Below are positions 1-7,867 of a DNA stretch of 64,000 nt, one piece after another. Where the stretch lies: assembly GCA_003210025.1 (NCBI GenBank), contig QCNW01000004.1:1-64000 (forward strand), read 5' to 3'. Under the pieces are notes generated by a model, which searched no databases, was not told where the DNA came from, and worked only from the letters and a program-made list of their open reading frames with translations. Source of the DNA: Pelagibacteraceae bacterium AG-426-M19 (lineage in GTDB: Bacteria > Pseudomonadota > Alphaproteobacteria > Pelagibacterales > Pelagibacteraceae). The translations under genes and the position numbers were made by a program. The stretch's first letter is position 1. Every line of letters begins with the position of its first letter.

Positions 1-380
1 GACTTAGTATCTTTGATTTTTAAATCAGCAGTACAACATGGTCTTGTATAAGTAGGTGTACCTCCTGATTTTGCAATTTTCTCTTTATATGATGGAAAAT
101 CATCTAAGTCTTTAGGGGCTTTTCTCTCACTTTCGCCACTAAAGCCATGCAACCGATCCTTTACATAAGTTGCATAACTTATTTTTGACATTTCACCATC
201 ACTTATAATGTCAATTCCAATATCAATTTGTTTTTTTACAATTTTATTTACATCTTCTTCAATTATCTTATCAAGTTCTCCTTGATTAAATAATTCATTT
301 TTATCTTTTTTAAAAAGTATTTCAGATAGTTTTTTTGATCTTGGCAGACTTCCAACATGTGTGGTTTTAATTTTATCCAT
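1..380 (-). CDS. MetE-like methyltransferase, N-terminal part (cut by window edge)
   Basis: The minus-strand frame is open from an ATG at 378-380 to the window edge, giving about 126 residues. It starts MDKIKTTHVGSLPRSKKL; the HVGSLPR motif is typical of the cobalamin-independent methionine synthase/UROD-like family (COG0620). Further on, IDIISDGEMSK is also family-like. Members transfer a methyl group from a folate or other donor to a thiol, or cleave related substrates; the zinc-binding C-terminus lies outside the window, so the reaction cannot be fixed. Short stand-alone members of this family are not full MetE. It is the last visible gene of a minus-strand run, 5 bases after the SnoaL-like gene, so probably co-transcribed with it and the bicupin. 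Confidence 0.75.
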   Translation of the reverse strand, partial: MDKIKTTHVGSLPRSKKLSEILFKKDKNELFNQGELDKIIEEDVNKIVKKQIDIGIDIISDGEMSKISYATYVKDRLHGFSGESERKAPKDLDDFPSYKEKIAKSGGTPTYTRPCCTADLKIKDTK

Positions 381-385
381 TGTTT

Positions 386-1345
386 TTACATTAATATTTG
401 TTTCCAAATAGCCACTTCATCAAATAATACCCATTCTCTTATTATTTTATCATTTCTTAATTCTGCATGATTTATACCCATTATAAATAAATCTTTGTCA
501 GTCTTTTTCCCAAATTCTTCACTGTCTTTAGAGTGCTTACCACTTAAAAACCATCTGATCGTCGCTTTTTGATTGTTATTTTTTTCATCCAATGATGCAA
601 CATGTTCGATTGTAAAATTTATTTCAGAAAATATTTTTTTTAAAGAGCTCCAATATTTAATTATATCTTCACTGCCATTTCCAACTTTGTTACTTGGCCA
701 AAATAGACTGGCTGCTCTATCATAATCTTCAAAATCATAATTATTATTAAATATTTTCTTTAAAATATTGGAATATATATAACCTGATGAAACTTCACTA
801 ACTTTCACTGGATTATACTCTGACTTTTTATCAGAAGATCTATTAAAAACTTTGATAGCTTTAGATATGCCACCTTCTTTATCAATTAAATGCCTTGCAA
901 ATTGCTCAGGTGTATAACCTAGCTGTCGAACCATTGCACCTTGATCTCTCACAATCCACTCATCATAAACCTGATTATTTTTACATGCACAGTCAGCTAT
1001 AACTCTATAAACAATTTTGTTTCCTGTTTTTTTTCCGTAATACCCGTCATTTAAATGTGTAGCTTTGCTCAGAATTCTGTGAGATGAATGATATCCTTCA
1101 TCGTCATTTCCACTCCAAATTACATCTTCACCTAATAATTGTCTGTCTGGAAATTCGTCTAAAGTTTTATAAGTTGCATCAATAACAGGTTTAAAACCAT
1201 AGGTTATTCCAAAGGGTGATCTTACAGGGATATTCTCTGAATAATACTTAGATATCGACTCGACATCTTTCCCTTCCCAAATTTGTTTAGTAATTTTTAA
1301 AATGTAATCAGTTAAATTTTTATAATTACTATCAAATCCCTTCAT
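386..1345 (-). CDS. Di-domain SnoaL-like (NTF2-fold) protein
   Basis: 319 residues with two SnoaL/ester-cyclase-like (NTF2-fold) units, roughly residues 10-155 and 185-319. Both units show the family pattern of an N-terminal helix, an F/W-rich strand and a C-terminal strand ending in 'DEWIVRD' or 'REWVLFDE'. NTF2-fold proteins of this class bind or isomerise small hydrophobic or polar metabolites; no catalytic assignment is possible from sequence alone. No signal peptide is seen, so it is probably cytoplasmic. Its start codon shares one base with the stop of the bicupin gene upstream (TAATG), implying translational coupling. A second di-domain SnoaL-like protein is encoded divergently at 2325-3401, so the two may be paralogues working on one pathway. 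Confidence 0.7.
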   Translation of the reverse strand: MKGFDSNYKNLTDYILKITKQIWEGKDVESISKYYSENIPVRSPFGITYGFKPVIDATYKTLDEFPDRQLLGEDVIWSGNDDEGYHSSHRILSKATHLNDGYYGKKTGNKIVYRVIADCACKNNQVYDEWIVRDQGAMVRQLGYTPEQFARHLIDKEGGISKAIKVFNRSSDKKSEYNPVKVSEVSSGYIYSNILKKIFNNNYDFEDYDRAASLFWPSNKVGNGSEDIIKYWSSLKKIFSEINFTIEHVASLDEKNNNQKATIRWFLSGKHSKDSEEFGKKTDKDLFIMGINHAELRNDKIIREWVLFDEVAIWKQILM

Positions 1346-2283
1346 TAGATCTGACTAACAAAATTTAAAATACTATTTTCTGAATTATTACAAGAGATAT
1401 CTATTTTGCTACTCAAAGGAACTGAAAAAGTATCTCCTTTTTCTAATTTTATATTTGAGTTTCCTATTATTATTTTCCAATTACCTTCTTGAGCAAAAAG
1501 AACGGTTGGCTTTATACATTCAATATCTTTAATTTCACCAGATATAGAATTTAATGTTGTTAAATTAAATCCAGTATTTTGTTTGATTGAAGGTTCATAA
1601 GTTTTTTTATTAAATTTGTTTCCTAATACTTGATATAATTTAATACCATTAACTTCATCGCTGATATTGTTTTGTTTATTTCTATAAATATTTTTTTCTA
1701 ATTCCTCTGGCAAATAATTATCAAATCTTTCCAATTCATCTTGAGTGATAGGCTCTATCATCTTTCTCCCGTTAGGCACTTCAACCTTTTTTAAATCTAT
1801 TAGCGAATTATCATCAAGCAATGCCATACCAGTCTTTTTTGCCTTTTTTAAAATTTCTGGAACCCATGTTATTATACCAGGATCATCTCCGCCTAATACA
1901 ACGAACATCAAACTTTCTTTATCTCCAATATTTTCAAATGCTCTGAACATATTTGTAGGCATTGAGATTATATCGCCAGCCTCTAATATTGTTTCTTGTT
2001 TTCCATCAGCACCCCAATAAAATCTCCATCTACCTGAGTAAATTACAAACACCTCAGCCGTAGTATGACTGTGAAGACCAGATCCATTTTTTGGCATGGC
2101 ACTCACAGCTCCTAAATTATACCCATGTAAAGACTGTATTTTTATTAATTGTTTGGTGTCTTCAGCAACTCCACGTCCAATAATTGTATAATTTTTTCTT
2201 TCTTTATGACCTTCTAGCCTCCCTTCCACAAAAGGAAGACTGCTTGGAACCAGTTCATTAAATTTTGCCAATCTGTCAATCAT
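1345..2283 (-). CDS. Bicupin-type protein
   Basis: 312 residues. The N-terminal cupin (about residues 55-135) carries motif 1 as SGLHSHTTAEVFVIYSG, with the two His and one Glu metal ligands, and a motif 2 (GDIISMPTNMFRAFENIG) in which the usual His is missing. A second, more degenerate cupin-like stretch follows near residues 235-312 without clear metal ligands. Cupins of this type include dioxygenases, isomerases and sugar epimerases; the retained HxH...E suggests one metal site. It is the first gene of a minus-strand run (bicupin, SnoaL-like, MetE-like) and is divergent from another SnoaL-like gene with only 41 bases between start codons, where a shared promoter region must lie. Substrate unknown. 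Confidence 0.7.
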   Translation of the reverse strand: MIDRLAKFNELVPSSLPFVEGRLEGHKERKNYTIIGRGVAEDTKQLIKIQSLHGYNLGAVSAMPKNGSGLHSHTTAEVFVIYSGRWRFYWGADGKQETILEAGDIISMPTNMFRAFENIGDKESLMFVVLGGDDPGIITWVPEILKKAKKTGMALLDDNSLIDLKKVEVPNGRKMIEPITQDELERFDNYLPEELEKNIYRNKQNNISDEVNGIKLYQVLGNKFNKKTYEPSIKQNTGFNLTTLNSISGEIKDIECIKPTVLFAQEGNWKIIIGNSNIKLEKGDTFSVPLSSKIDISCNNSENSILNFVSQI

Positions 2284-2324
2284 ATTCTTGTTATTTATGT
2301 CTATTTAAATATAAATTGCAACTT

Positions 2325-3401
2325 ATGCAAATAGAACAATTTGATACAGGACTTAAAAGTCAAAATAATTTTCAAGAATTAAAAATCACAGCTGAAGAAA
2401 ATAAACAAAATAAACAAATAGTTAGAAATTATTTGAACAATATTTACAAGCTTGGACCATCTAAAATAGAAGAAAATTTAAGTAAATATTTTAGCGAAGA
2501 TGTAAATATTAAATGTTTTTTTCCATTAAATGAATTTAAAGGTTTGTCTAATTTTAGGGATAAATTTTGGACCCCACTTTTTGATGCGTTTCCTGATTTA
2601 GAGAGAAGAGAACAACTCGTTATAGGCGGAGCCTTTAGAGATAAATTTCAAGTTGGAACAATATCTACCTTATCAGGAATTTTTAAAAAGAAATGGCTAA
2701 ATGTAGAGCCAAATTTTAAAATGGTAAATTTAAGATGCTGTGAGATACACGAATTAAAAAACGATAAAATTATTGAAAGTCACATTTTAATCGACACAAT
2801 AAATTTTCTAAATCAAGTAGGGAAGTTTCCAATAAATCCTTCAAGAGGGTATGAGGGCATTTGGATGACACCAATAAATACAGATGGTGTAAATTTTTAC
2901 GAAAACAATTTAGATGTTTCAAAAGCCACTCTAGATCAATCTCTTACTATGCAAAGAAGTTTAAATATTAAACCAGAATTAGAAGTATCATCTGACTCTG
3001 ATTTAAAAGAAAAACTTATTAATCACCCACAAAAAGATTTTTGGCATGAAAAAATGATTTGGTATGGACCTAGCGGTATAGGAACAGCACGCTCTTTGGA
3101 AGGTTTCATTGATCATCATCAACTTCCTTTTAGAAAAACATTTAAAGAAAGAAATTACTGGGAATTAGGACATTATTGTGAATTAGGAGATGGTAAATTT
3201 TCACTTACTGCTGGATGGCACAGTATACAAGCAGTGTATGATTCAAATGATTGGCTAGGATATAATTCAAATAAAAATAAAGTAACTATGAGAGTTATGG
3301 ATTTTTATCATCATGATGAGGGAAAAATCAGAGAAAATTGGGTACCGATAGATCTAGCGCATATATTAAGTCAGATCGGAATTGATATTTTTAAATCTTG
3401 A
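2325..3401 (+). CDS. Second di-domain SnoaL-like protein
   Basis: 358 residues from the ATG at 2325. The frame stays open 60 bases further upstream, but that extension would overlap the divergent bicupin start and reads as hydrophobic nonsense, so the internal ATG is preferred. Two NTF2/SnoaL-like units are visible (about residues 25-165 and 215-350). The second has a His/Trp/Tyr-rich stretch (LEGFIDHHQLPFRKTF, then ELGHYCELGDGKFSLT) and ends in ENWVPIDLAHIL, a typical SnoaL end. The first ends in ESHILIDTINFLNQVG. It is divergent from the bicupin/SnoaL/MetE run, so all four probably belong to one unidentified catabolic or detoxifying pathway. It meets the hpsN-like gene tail to tail. Confidence 0.7.
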   Translation: MQIEQFDTGLKSQNNFQELKITAEENKQNKQIVRNYLNNIYKLGPSKIEENLSKYFSEDVNIKCFFPLNEFKGLSNFRDKFWTPLFDAFPDLERREQLVIGGAFRDKFQVGTISTLSGIFKKKWLNVEPNFKMVNLRCCEIHELKNDKIIESHILIDTINFLNQVGKFPINPSRGYEGIWMTPINTDGVNFYENNLDVSKATLDQSLTMQRSLNIKPELEVSSDSDLKEKLINHPQKDFWHEKMIWYGPSGIGTARSLEGFIDHHQLPFRKTFKERNYWELGHYCELGDGKFSLTAGWHSIQAVYDSNDWLGYNSNKNKVTMRVMDFYHHDEGKIRENWVPIDLAHILSQIGIDIFKS

Positions 3402-3414
3402 AAACTAAAGTTCT

Positions 3415-4701
3415 CTAATTTGAAAAACCATATTTTCGAAGTCTTACATCACCAGTTCTAGCATGAGCTTCCATACCTTCATATCTAGAAATTCTAGCCG
3501 CTGCAGCACCAACTTCTTTGTTAGATTCTTTATTCATCTTTTGGTAAGTAACAGTTTTTATAAATTTTCCAACGTATAAGCCTCCAGTATATTTTCCTGC
3601 ACCTTTTGTTGGTAGAATATGATTTGGTCCAGAGCATTTATCTCCATACGCAACTGTTGTTTCCTCACCTAAAAATAAAGAACCATAATTTTTTAAATTT
3701 TTTAAATACCAGTCTAAGTCTTCAGCTTGAACCTCTAAATGTTCTGGTGCATATTCATCACTCACTTTCATCATTTCTTCTTTGGTATCACACATAATTA
3801 CTTCTCCATAATCTCTCCATGCAGCATCAGCATTATTTCTGTTATGTTCAGGTAGTTCTTGAATAATTTCTGGAACTCTTTTCATAACATAATCACATAA
3901 AGATTTATCAGTAGTGTAAAGCCAAGCTGGAGAGTCAGGACCATGTTCAGCCTGTCCAACTAAATCATAAGCGATTATTTCTTTGTCAGCTGTATGATCT
4001 GCAATAATGCCTATCTCGGTTGGTCCTGCAAATAAATCAATTCCAACTTTTCCAAATAAAATCCTTTTAGACTCTGCTACAAATTTATTTCCAGGTCCAA
4101 CAATCATATCTACTTCTGGATTACCAAAGCAACCATATGCAAGCGCACCAATTGCTCCTATACCGCCAATGTTCATAATTACATCTGCACCACAAAGGTT
4201 AGCTGTATAAATTATAATTGGGTTAGCACCATTTGAATCTTTTGGTGGACTTGTTGCAATTACATTTTTTACTCCAGCAACTTTTGCAGTTGTCACACTC
4301 ATTATAGCAGAGGCGATATTGTTATATCTTCCACCGGGCACGTAACACCCAACGGTATTTACAGGTATTAATTTTTGCCCTGCTATTAAACCAGGCGATA
4401 ATTCAACTTCTGAGTCTTTTCCAAGATTTTCAAGCTGGTGTTCTGCAAACTTCCTTACTCTTTCATGAGAGAACTGAATATCGTCTTTAATCTTCTGATC
4501 TAAAGTTTTATTTATTTCCTCAATTTTTTCTTTGCTAACAATTATATCACCTTCATAATTATCAAATTTTTTTAAAATATCTTTAACCCCTTGGTCTTTA
4601 GTTTTTTCTAAATCTTTTAAAATAGAACTTACCTTAGTTCTTGTTTCATCTTCACCTGTAAATGCAGTTTTTTCAGCTTTTTTTATATAAGTAATTGCCA
4701 T
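3415..4701 (-). CDS. hpsN: HisD-family dehydrogenase, probable sulfopropanediol 3-dehydrogenase
   Basis: 428 residues of the histidinol dehydrogenase family. The zinc ligands of HisD are conserved (Gln and His in VGQAEHGPDSPAW, Asp in AYGDKCSGPNH, His in YEGMEAHARTG), as is the Glu-His base pair in YAPEHLEV. Where true HisD has GDYASGTNHVLPT, this protein has GDKCSGPNHILPT followed by YTGGLYVGKFIKT, which I associate with HpsN. HpsN oxidises (R)-2,3-dihydroxypropane-1-sulfonate to (R)-sulfolactate with two NAD+. No histidine biosynthesis gene is nearby, whereas pta, ComC-like, tau, suyAB and xsc genes are in the same window. I infer HpsN; an alternative is another HisD-family alcohol dehydrogenase. 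It is followed downstream on the same strand by nothing, and preceded 59 bases upstream by pta. Confidence 0.7.
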   Translation of the reverse strand: MAITYIKKAEKTAFTGEDETRTKVSSILKDLEKTKDQGVKDILKKFDNYEGDIIVSKEKIEEINKTLDQKIKDDIQFSHERVRKFAEHQLENLGKDSEVELSPGLIAGQKLIPVNTVGCYVPGGRYNNIASAIMSVTTAKVAGVKNVIATSPPKDSNGANPIIIYTANLCGADVIMNIGGIGAIGALAYGCFGNPEVDMIVGPGNKFVAESKRILFGKVGIDLFAGPTEIGIIADHTADKEIIAYDLVGQAEHGPDSPAWLYTTDKSLCDYVMKRVPEIIQELPEHNRNNADAAWRDYGEVIMCDTKEEMMKVSDEYAPEHLEVQAEDLDWYLKNLKNYGSLFLGEETTVAYGDKCSGPNHILPTKGAGKYTGGLYVGKFIKTVTYQKMNKESNKEVGAAAARISRYEGMEAHARTGDVRLRKYGFSN

Positions 4702-4760
4702 TATTTTTTCTCTAATTTTATAAATGTTTAAATTATATAAGATGTTTATTCAATAGAAGT

Positions 4761-5672
4761 TTAATCTAAAGCAACAACGGCTGCAGCTATAGAAGCAAGT
4801 CTTGCTGTCGCATCATCTGATCTACTTGTTATAACAACAGGTACTTTACCTCCAACAACTACGCCTGCTGCACATGCTCCCATAAAATAAATCATCATTT
4901 TTACAAGCGCATTTCCAGTTTCGACATTTGGAACTAATAATACATCAGCTTCCCCAGCAACTATATTCTCAATTCCCTTAATAGAAGCAGATTTTTTTGA
5001 AATACTATTGTCAAATGCTAAGGGTCCAAAAATATCAGCATTAAAATTTTCTTTACTTGCCAATTCAGTTAATTCTTTAGCTTCAACCGAACTCTGTACA
5101 CTATCAATAACTTCTTCTGTCGCTGAAAGGATAGAAATTTTTGGTCTTGGAATATTAATTCTATGACTAAAATCTATAACATTTTTTAAAATATGCATTT
5201 TAGTTTTTAGGTTAGGAGAAACATTCAATGCTCCATCAGTTATGATTAATGGTTTATCATCTTTTTGTAATGTCATATGCCAAATATGACTTAGTCTTGT
5301 TTTTCCAATTAATTTATATTCTCTTCTAAGAACTTCTTTCATCAATATATCAGTATGAATATGTCCTTTTACTATAATTTTTACTTTATCTTCCGATGCA
5401 AGTTTGGTTGCAATTCCAGCTGTATTATTTTCAACTGGCTCATTAATTATTTCAAAATTTGATATATCAAATTTAAGTTCATCTGCGCATTCTTGTATTT
5501 TTTGTTTATCACCTATTAATATTGGGGTGATCAATTTTTCAGAGACAGCATCCATTACTGACATCATTGGTAATTTTTTACCTGCATTTACAATGGCTGC
5601 TTTTACACCTCTTTTTTGATGAGCTATATTAAGTAGATTTACAGGACAAACTGTGGATTTATCAGATAACAT
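4761..5672 (-). CDS. pta: Phosphate acetyl/butyryltransferase (Pta-type)
   Basis: 303 residues covering a single PTA/PTB domain, the short form without the N-terminal regulatory domains of enterobacterial Pta. Recognisable parts are GDKQKI near residue 55, DGALNVSPN near 147, the DIFGPLAFDNSIS block near 215 and the C-terminal VPNVETGNALVKMM and MGACAAGVVVGGKVPVVI blocks that line the active site. The reaction is acetyl phosphate + CoA to acetyl-CoA + phosphate. In sulfonate degraders this enzyme consumes the acetyl phosphate released by Xsc, and an xsc gene lies in this window at 42256. No acetate kinase gene is adjacent, which fits a dissimilatory rather than overflow role. Phosphate butyryltransferase remains possible. 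Transcribed ahead of hpsN on the minus strand. Confidence 0.75.
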   Translation of the reverse strand: MLSDKSTVCPVNLLNIAHQKRGVKAAIVNAGKKLPMMSVMDAVSEKLITPILIGDKQKIQECADELKFDISNFEIINEPVENNTAGIATKLASEDKVKIIVKGHIHTDILMKEVLRREYKLIGKTRLSHIWHMTLQKDDKPLIITDGALNVSPNLKTKMHILKNVIDFSHRINIPRPKISILSATEEVIDSVQSSVEAKELTELASKENFNADIFGPLAFDNSISKKSASIKGIENIVAGEADVLLVPNVETGNALVKMMIYFMGACAAGVVVGGKVPVVITSRSDDATARLASIAAAVVALD

Positions 5673-5756
5673 ATGAGTTTAAATATTTGTTATGGTTCTA
5701 AATATCAATATTTTTTATTACGTTCGATATAAAAATAGTTTAAAATTGAACAAACG

Positions 5757-6605
5757 ATGGAGATAGTTACAAAAATTGCACCTATAGCGTTAGCCCTTAT
5801 AATGTTAGGTCTTGGATTGGGCTTATCAACTAGAGATTTTTTAAGAGTTATAAATAATCCAAAAGATTTTACAGTCGGAATAATTTGTCAATTAATCCTT
5901 CTCCCAATCGTCGCTTATATTTTACTTTTAATATTAAGATTACCAGTTGAATTAGCATTAGGATTAATGATTATTGCTGCAGCTCCTGGAGGAGTAACAT
6001 CAAATGTTTTAACAAAATTTGCGAATGGAGATGTTGCATTATCTATTTCGTTAACAGCAGTAGGTAGTTTAATTAGTATTTTTTCTGTTCCATTTATTGT
6101 TTTTTCTTCAGCAAAATTATTAGGTGTAACTGATTTATCCTCAGATATTACGATGACTGGTATTGCTCTTAAAATGGCACTAGTTGTAACTGTGCCAGTA
6201 ATTCTAGGAATGATAATTAGAAGATTTGCTGAAAACTTTATTTCTTCTAATATTAATATTGTAAATAGAATTACAGGTATTTTGTTTATTGTTGTATTTG
6301 CAGCAATATGGATTGAGGAAAGAGAAAATATAATATCATACTTAGGTCAAGCGGGTTTAGCTGTTTTAATATTAAACGTAGTCATGATGACTTTGGCATT
6401 TTACATTGCAAAAGGTTTTGCAACTGGAATACCACAGAGAAAATGTATTTCTTTAGAATGTGGATTACAAAATGGAACTTTAGCTGTATTTGTAGCAACA
6501 CAAATTTTCAATGATGTCGCTTACATGGTTCCCACCGCTGCTTATGCATTAGTAATGTATATAACTGGATTTATATTTATATATATTCTTAAAAATTCTA
6601 ATTAA
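5757..6605 (+). CDS. SLC10-family (bile acid:sodium symporter-like) transporter
   Basis: 282 residues, almost entirely hydrophobic with about nine membrane segments, of the bile acid:Na+ symporter/BASS family. Family signatures are AAAPGGVTSNVLTKFANGD in the first half (crossover region) and ECGLQNGTLAVFVATQIF in the second half, the latter matching the conserved E-x-G-x-QN sodium-site motif. Bacterial members take up organic anions in symport with sodium. It is divergent from pta with 84 bases between, and its 3' end overlaps the regulator gene by 8 bases tail to tail. Placement between pta/hpsN and the ComC/tau genes makes a sulfonate or sulfolactate substrate plausible, but this is inference only. 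Confidence 0.8.
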   Translation: MEIVTKIAPIALALIMLGLGLGLSTRDFLRVINNPKDFTVGIICQLILLPIVAYILLLILRLPVELALGLMIIAAAPGGVTSNVLTKFANGDVALSISLTAVGSLISIFSVPFIVFSSAKLLGVTDLSSDITMTGIALKMALVVTVPVILGMIIRRFAENFISSNINIVNRITGILFIVVFAAIWIEERENIISYLGQAGLAVLILNVVMMTLAFYIAKGFATGIPQRKCISLECGLQNGTLAVFVATQIFNDVAYMVPTAAYALVMYITGFIFIYILKNSN

Positions 6606-7560
6606 GATTTATTTGATTGTAGGTTCTTTTTATAAAAACATTTATTGATTTTAAATTTTCGTCTTGGATTATCGACATATCTTTAAAATTTTGTTTGCTG
6701 ACATCAAAATTTATCAATTTATTTTTGTCTAAAGAAATAAATTTACTTTTAATTAATTTCTTGATTTTTCTTACTACTGTTGGTCTTGGTATTCCTGTTA
6801 TTTCAGAAATAGACATTGCATTAATTCCTTTTATTTTTTTATTAATAATTTTATCTCTCCATTTATCTAAATAACTATCAACTCCTTTAAGTTGCCTTCC
6901 AATTTTTGAATTATTATTCAAAATTATAGTTGCTAAAATAGTAAATATTTCCATATCACCAAAATAATTTTTCCATCTTAAGCAGTAAGGGAATAAAAAT
7001 TTATAAAATTGATACCAGCAAAATGAGAAATTATGTTTTATTAAATTGTTAATTTCATTACTGGACATTTCGTTTTTTACAACTTTTTCTTCTTTTAAAA
7101 TTTGACTAAAAACAGATAAAAGTGTGCATATATTTTTTAATGTATCATTTGGCTGTGTTGAATTGTAAGCACTTCTATCTATTGTAATCTTCTTGCCCTT
7201 TTTTTTAATTATTCCCCTTTTTTCCAGGGATATAATTTTTCTTCTGACACTTTCTTTTGGTATTTTAAGATCCTTTGATATTCTTATAAGGTTAATTTTC
7301 TCAATCTCTAATGATTTATCCTTATAAAAATCATTGAAAGTAATATTTAAATTATTACGTCTGTAAAAATCAAACTGCTTACTAATCAAATAAATTAAAA
7401 TCGTGTAAGTATCTATATCTTTAAACACTTTATAAGCACCGATTGTCCATTCAGACATAAGTTTTAAAAAAAAAGGACTTAAAATATCAAAATGATTTTT
7501 GAAAATTTTATCGATCAGTTCATCATCTAGTTCTGAATTTACACTTGGTAGCTGCTTCAT
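6598..7560 (-). CDS. Regulator-like protein with two winged-helix domains
   Basis: 320 residues with two helix-turn-helix units in tandem. The first is near residues 92-130 (ISKDLKIPKESVRRKIISLE followed by KRGIIKKKGKKITID), the second near residues 246-282 (ISEITGIPRPTVVRKIKKLI followed by a basic wing). Each is preceded by a similar aromatic-rich helical segment, so the protein reads as an internal duplication of a roughly 150-residue module. The helix-wing pattern resembles MarR/GntR-type DNA binding, but no ligand domain is recognised and I cannot name the family. Basic composition supports nucleic-acid binding. Just upstream of its start are two near-identical 15-bp direct repeats 32 bp apart (7571-7585 and 7603-7617), a candidate autoregulatory operator. 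Confidence 0.65.
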   Translation of the reverse strand: MKQLPSVNSELDDELIDKIFKNHFDILSPFFLKLMSEWTIGAYKVFKDIDTYTILIYLISKQFDFYRRNNLNITFNDFYKDKSLEIEKINLIRISKDLKIPKESVRRKIISLEKRGIIKKKGKKITIDRSAYNSTQPNDTLKNICTLLSVFSQILKEEKVVKNEMSSNEINNLIKHNFSFCWYQFYKFLFPYCLRWKNYFGDMEIFTILATIILNNNSKIGRQLKGVDSYLDKWRDKIINKKIKGINAMSISEITGIPRPTVVRKIKKLIKSKFISLDKNKLINFDVSKQNFKDMSIIQDENLKSINVFIKRTYNQINLN

Positions 7561-7570
7561 AATGTATCAA

Positions 7571-7617
7571 AACCCAATTTGAACAATTTTAAAACTTGAG
7601 TCAACCCATTTTGAACA
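7571..7617 (-). promoter_or_regulatory. Paired 15-bp direct repeat, candidate operator of the double winged-helix regulator
   Basis: AACCCAATTTGAACA at 7571-7585 and AACCCATTTTGAACA at 7603-7617 differ at one base and are 32 bp apart, about three helical turns, so both face the same side of DNA. They lie 11-57 bases upstream of the regulator start codon. The regulator itself carries two DNA-binding units, so a two-site operator is a reasonable inference. No classical -10/-35 was assigned. Confidence 0.5.
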
Positions 7618-7660
7618 GTTAAAATCTGTAAAATTTTTTACTTTATGTTTTAATAATTTA

Positions 7661-7867
7661 ATGAGTACTGAAAGCTTAAATAGAACATCTAATATTGAAA
7701 TACCTGAAAAAAAACGAAGAGTAATTCGAATGTCCCCTCGTAAAGTAAATATAGATGTTCTAAAGAAACGAGTAATCACTGAAAAGAAAAAAGAGGCACT
7801 TCAGTCAAAAATAATAATACTTTCAGTCTGTTTATCTATTGGAATACTAGGTTATTTTGCAGGTTAA
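7661..7867 (+). CDS. Small C-tail-anchored membrane protein, unrecognised
   Basis: 68 residues. The first 48 residues are polar and strongly basic (KKRRVIRMSPRKVNIDVLKKR and a second Lys-rich stretch), followed by one C-terminal membrane segment (residues 49-67, IIILSVCLSIGILGYFAG). This tail-anchored layout is typical of small conserved SAR11 proteins but I recognise no family. A minus-strand frame at 7567-7779 overlaps it; the plus frame is preferred because it has a clear domain layout and a normal ATG. It ends against the Ldh_2 gene with a 4-base tail-to-tail overlap and is divergent from the regulator. Confidence 0.5.
   Translation: MSTESLNRTSNIEIPEKKRRVIRMSPRKVNIDVLKKRVITEKKKEALQSKIIILSVCLSIGILGYFAG

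Noticed and set aside
1745-2020. Plus-strand frame inside the bicupin gene
   Set aside because: A shadow of the opposite-strand gene, Ser/Ile/Phe-rich without domain features.
2265-2324. Upstream extension of the second SnoaL-like gene
   Set aside because: It overlaps the start of the divergent bicupin gene and the added residues are hydrophobic/Cys-rich and unlike the family.
3415-4701. Calling the HisD-family gene histidinol dehydrogenase of histidine synthesis
   Set aside because: No his genes nearby, and the GDKCSGPNHILPT and YTGGLYVGKF stretches fit HpsN better; kept as probable HpsN.
5746-5752. TTGAACA before the SLC10-type gene as a third copy of the regulator motif
   Set aside because: Only seven bases match, and such short A+T-rich words recur by chance.
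7567-7779. Minus-strand frame opposite the 68-aa membrane protein
   Set aside because: It lies over the upstream region of the regulator, has no recognisable layout, and the plus frame shows a clear basic head plus membrane tail.
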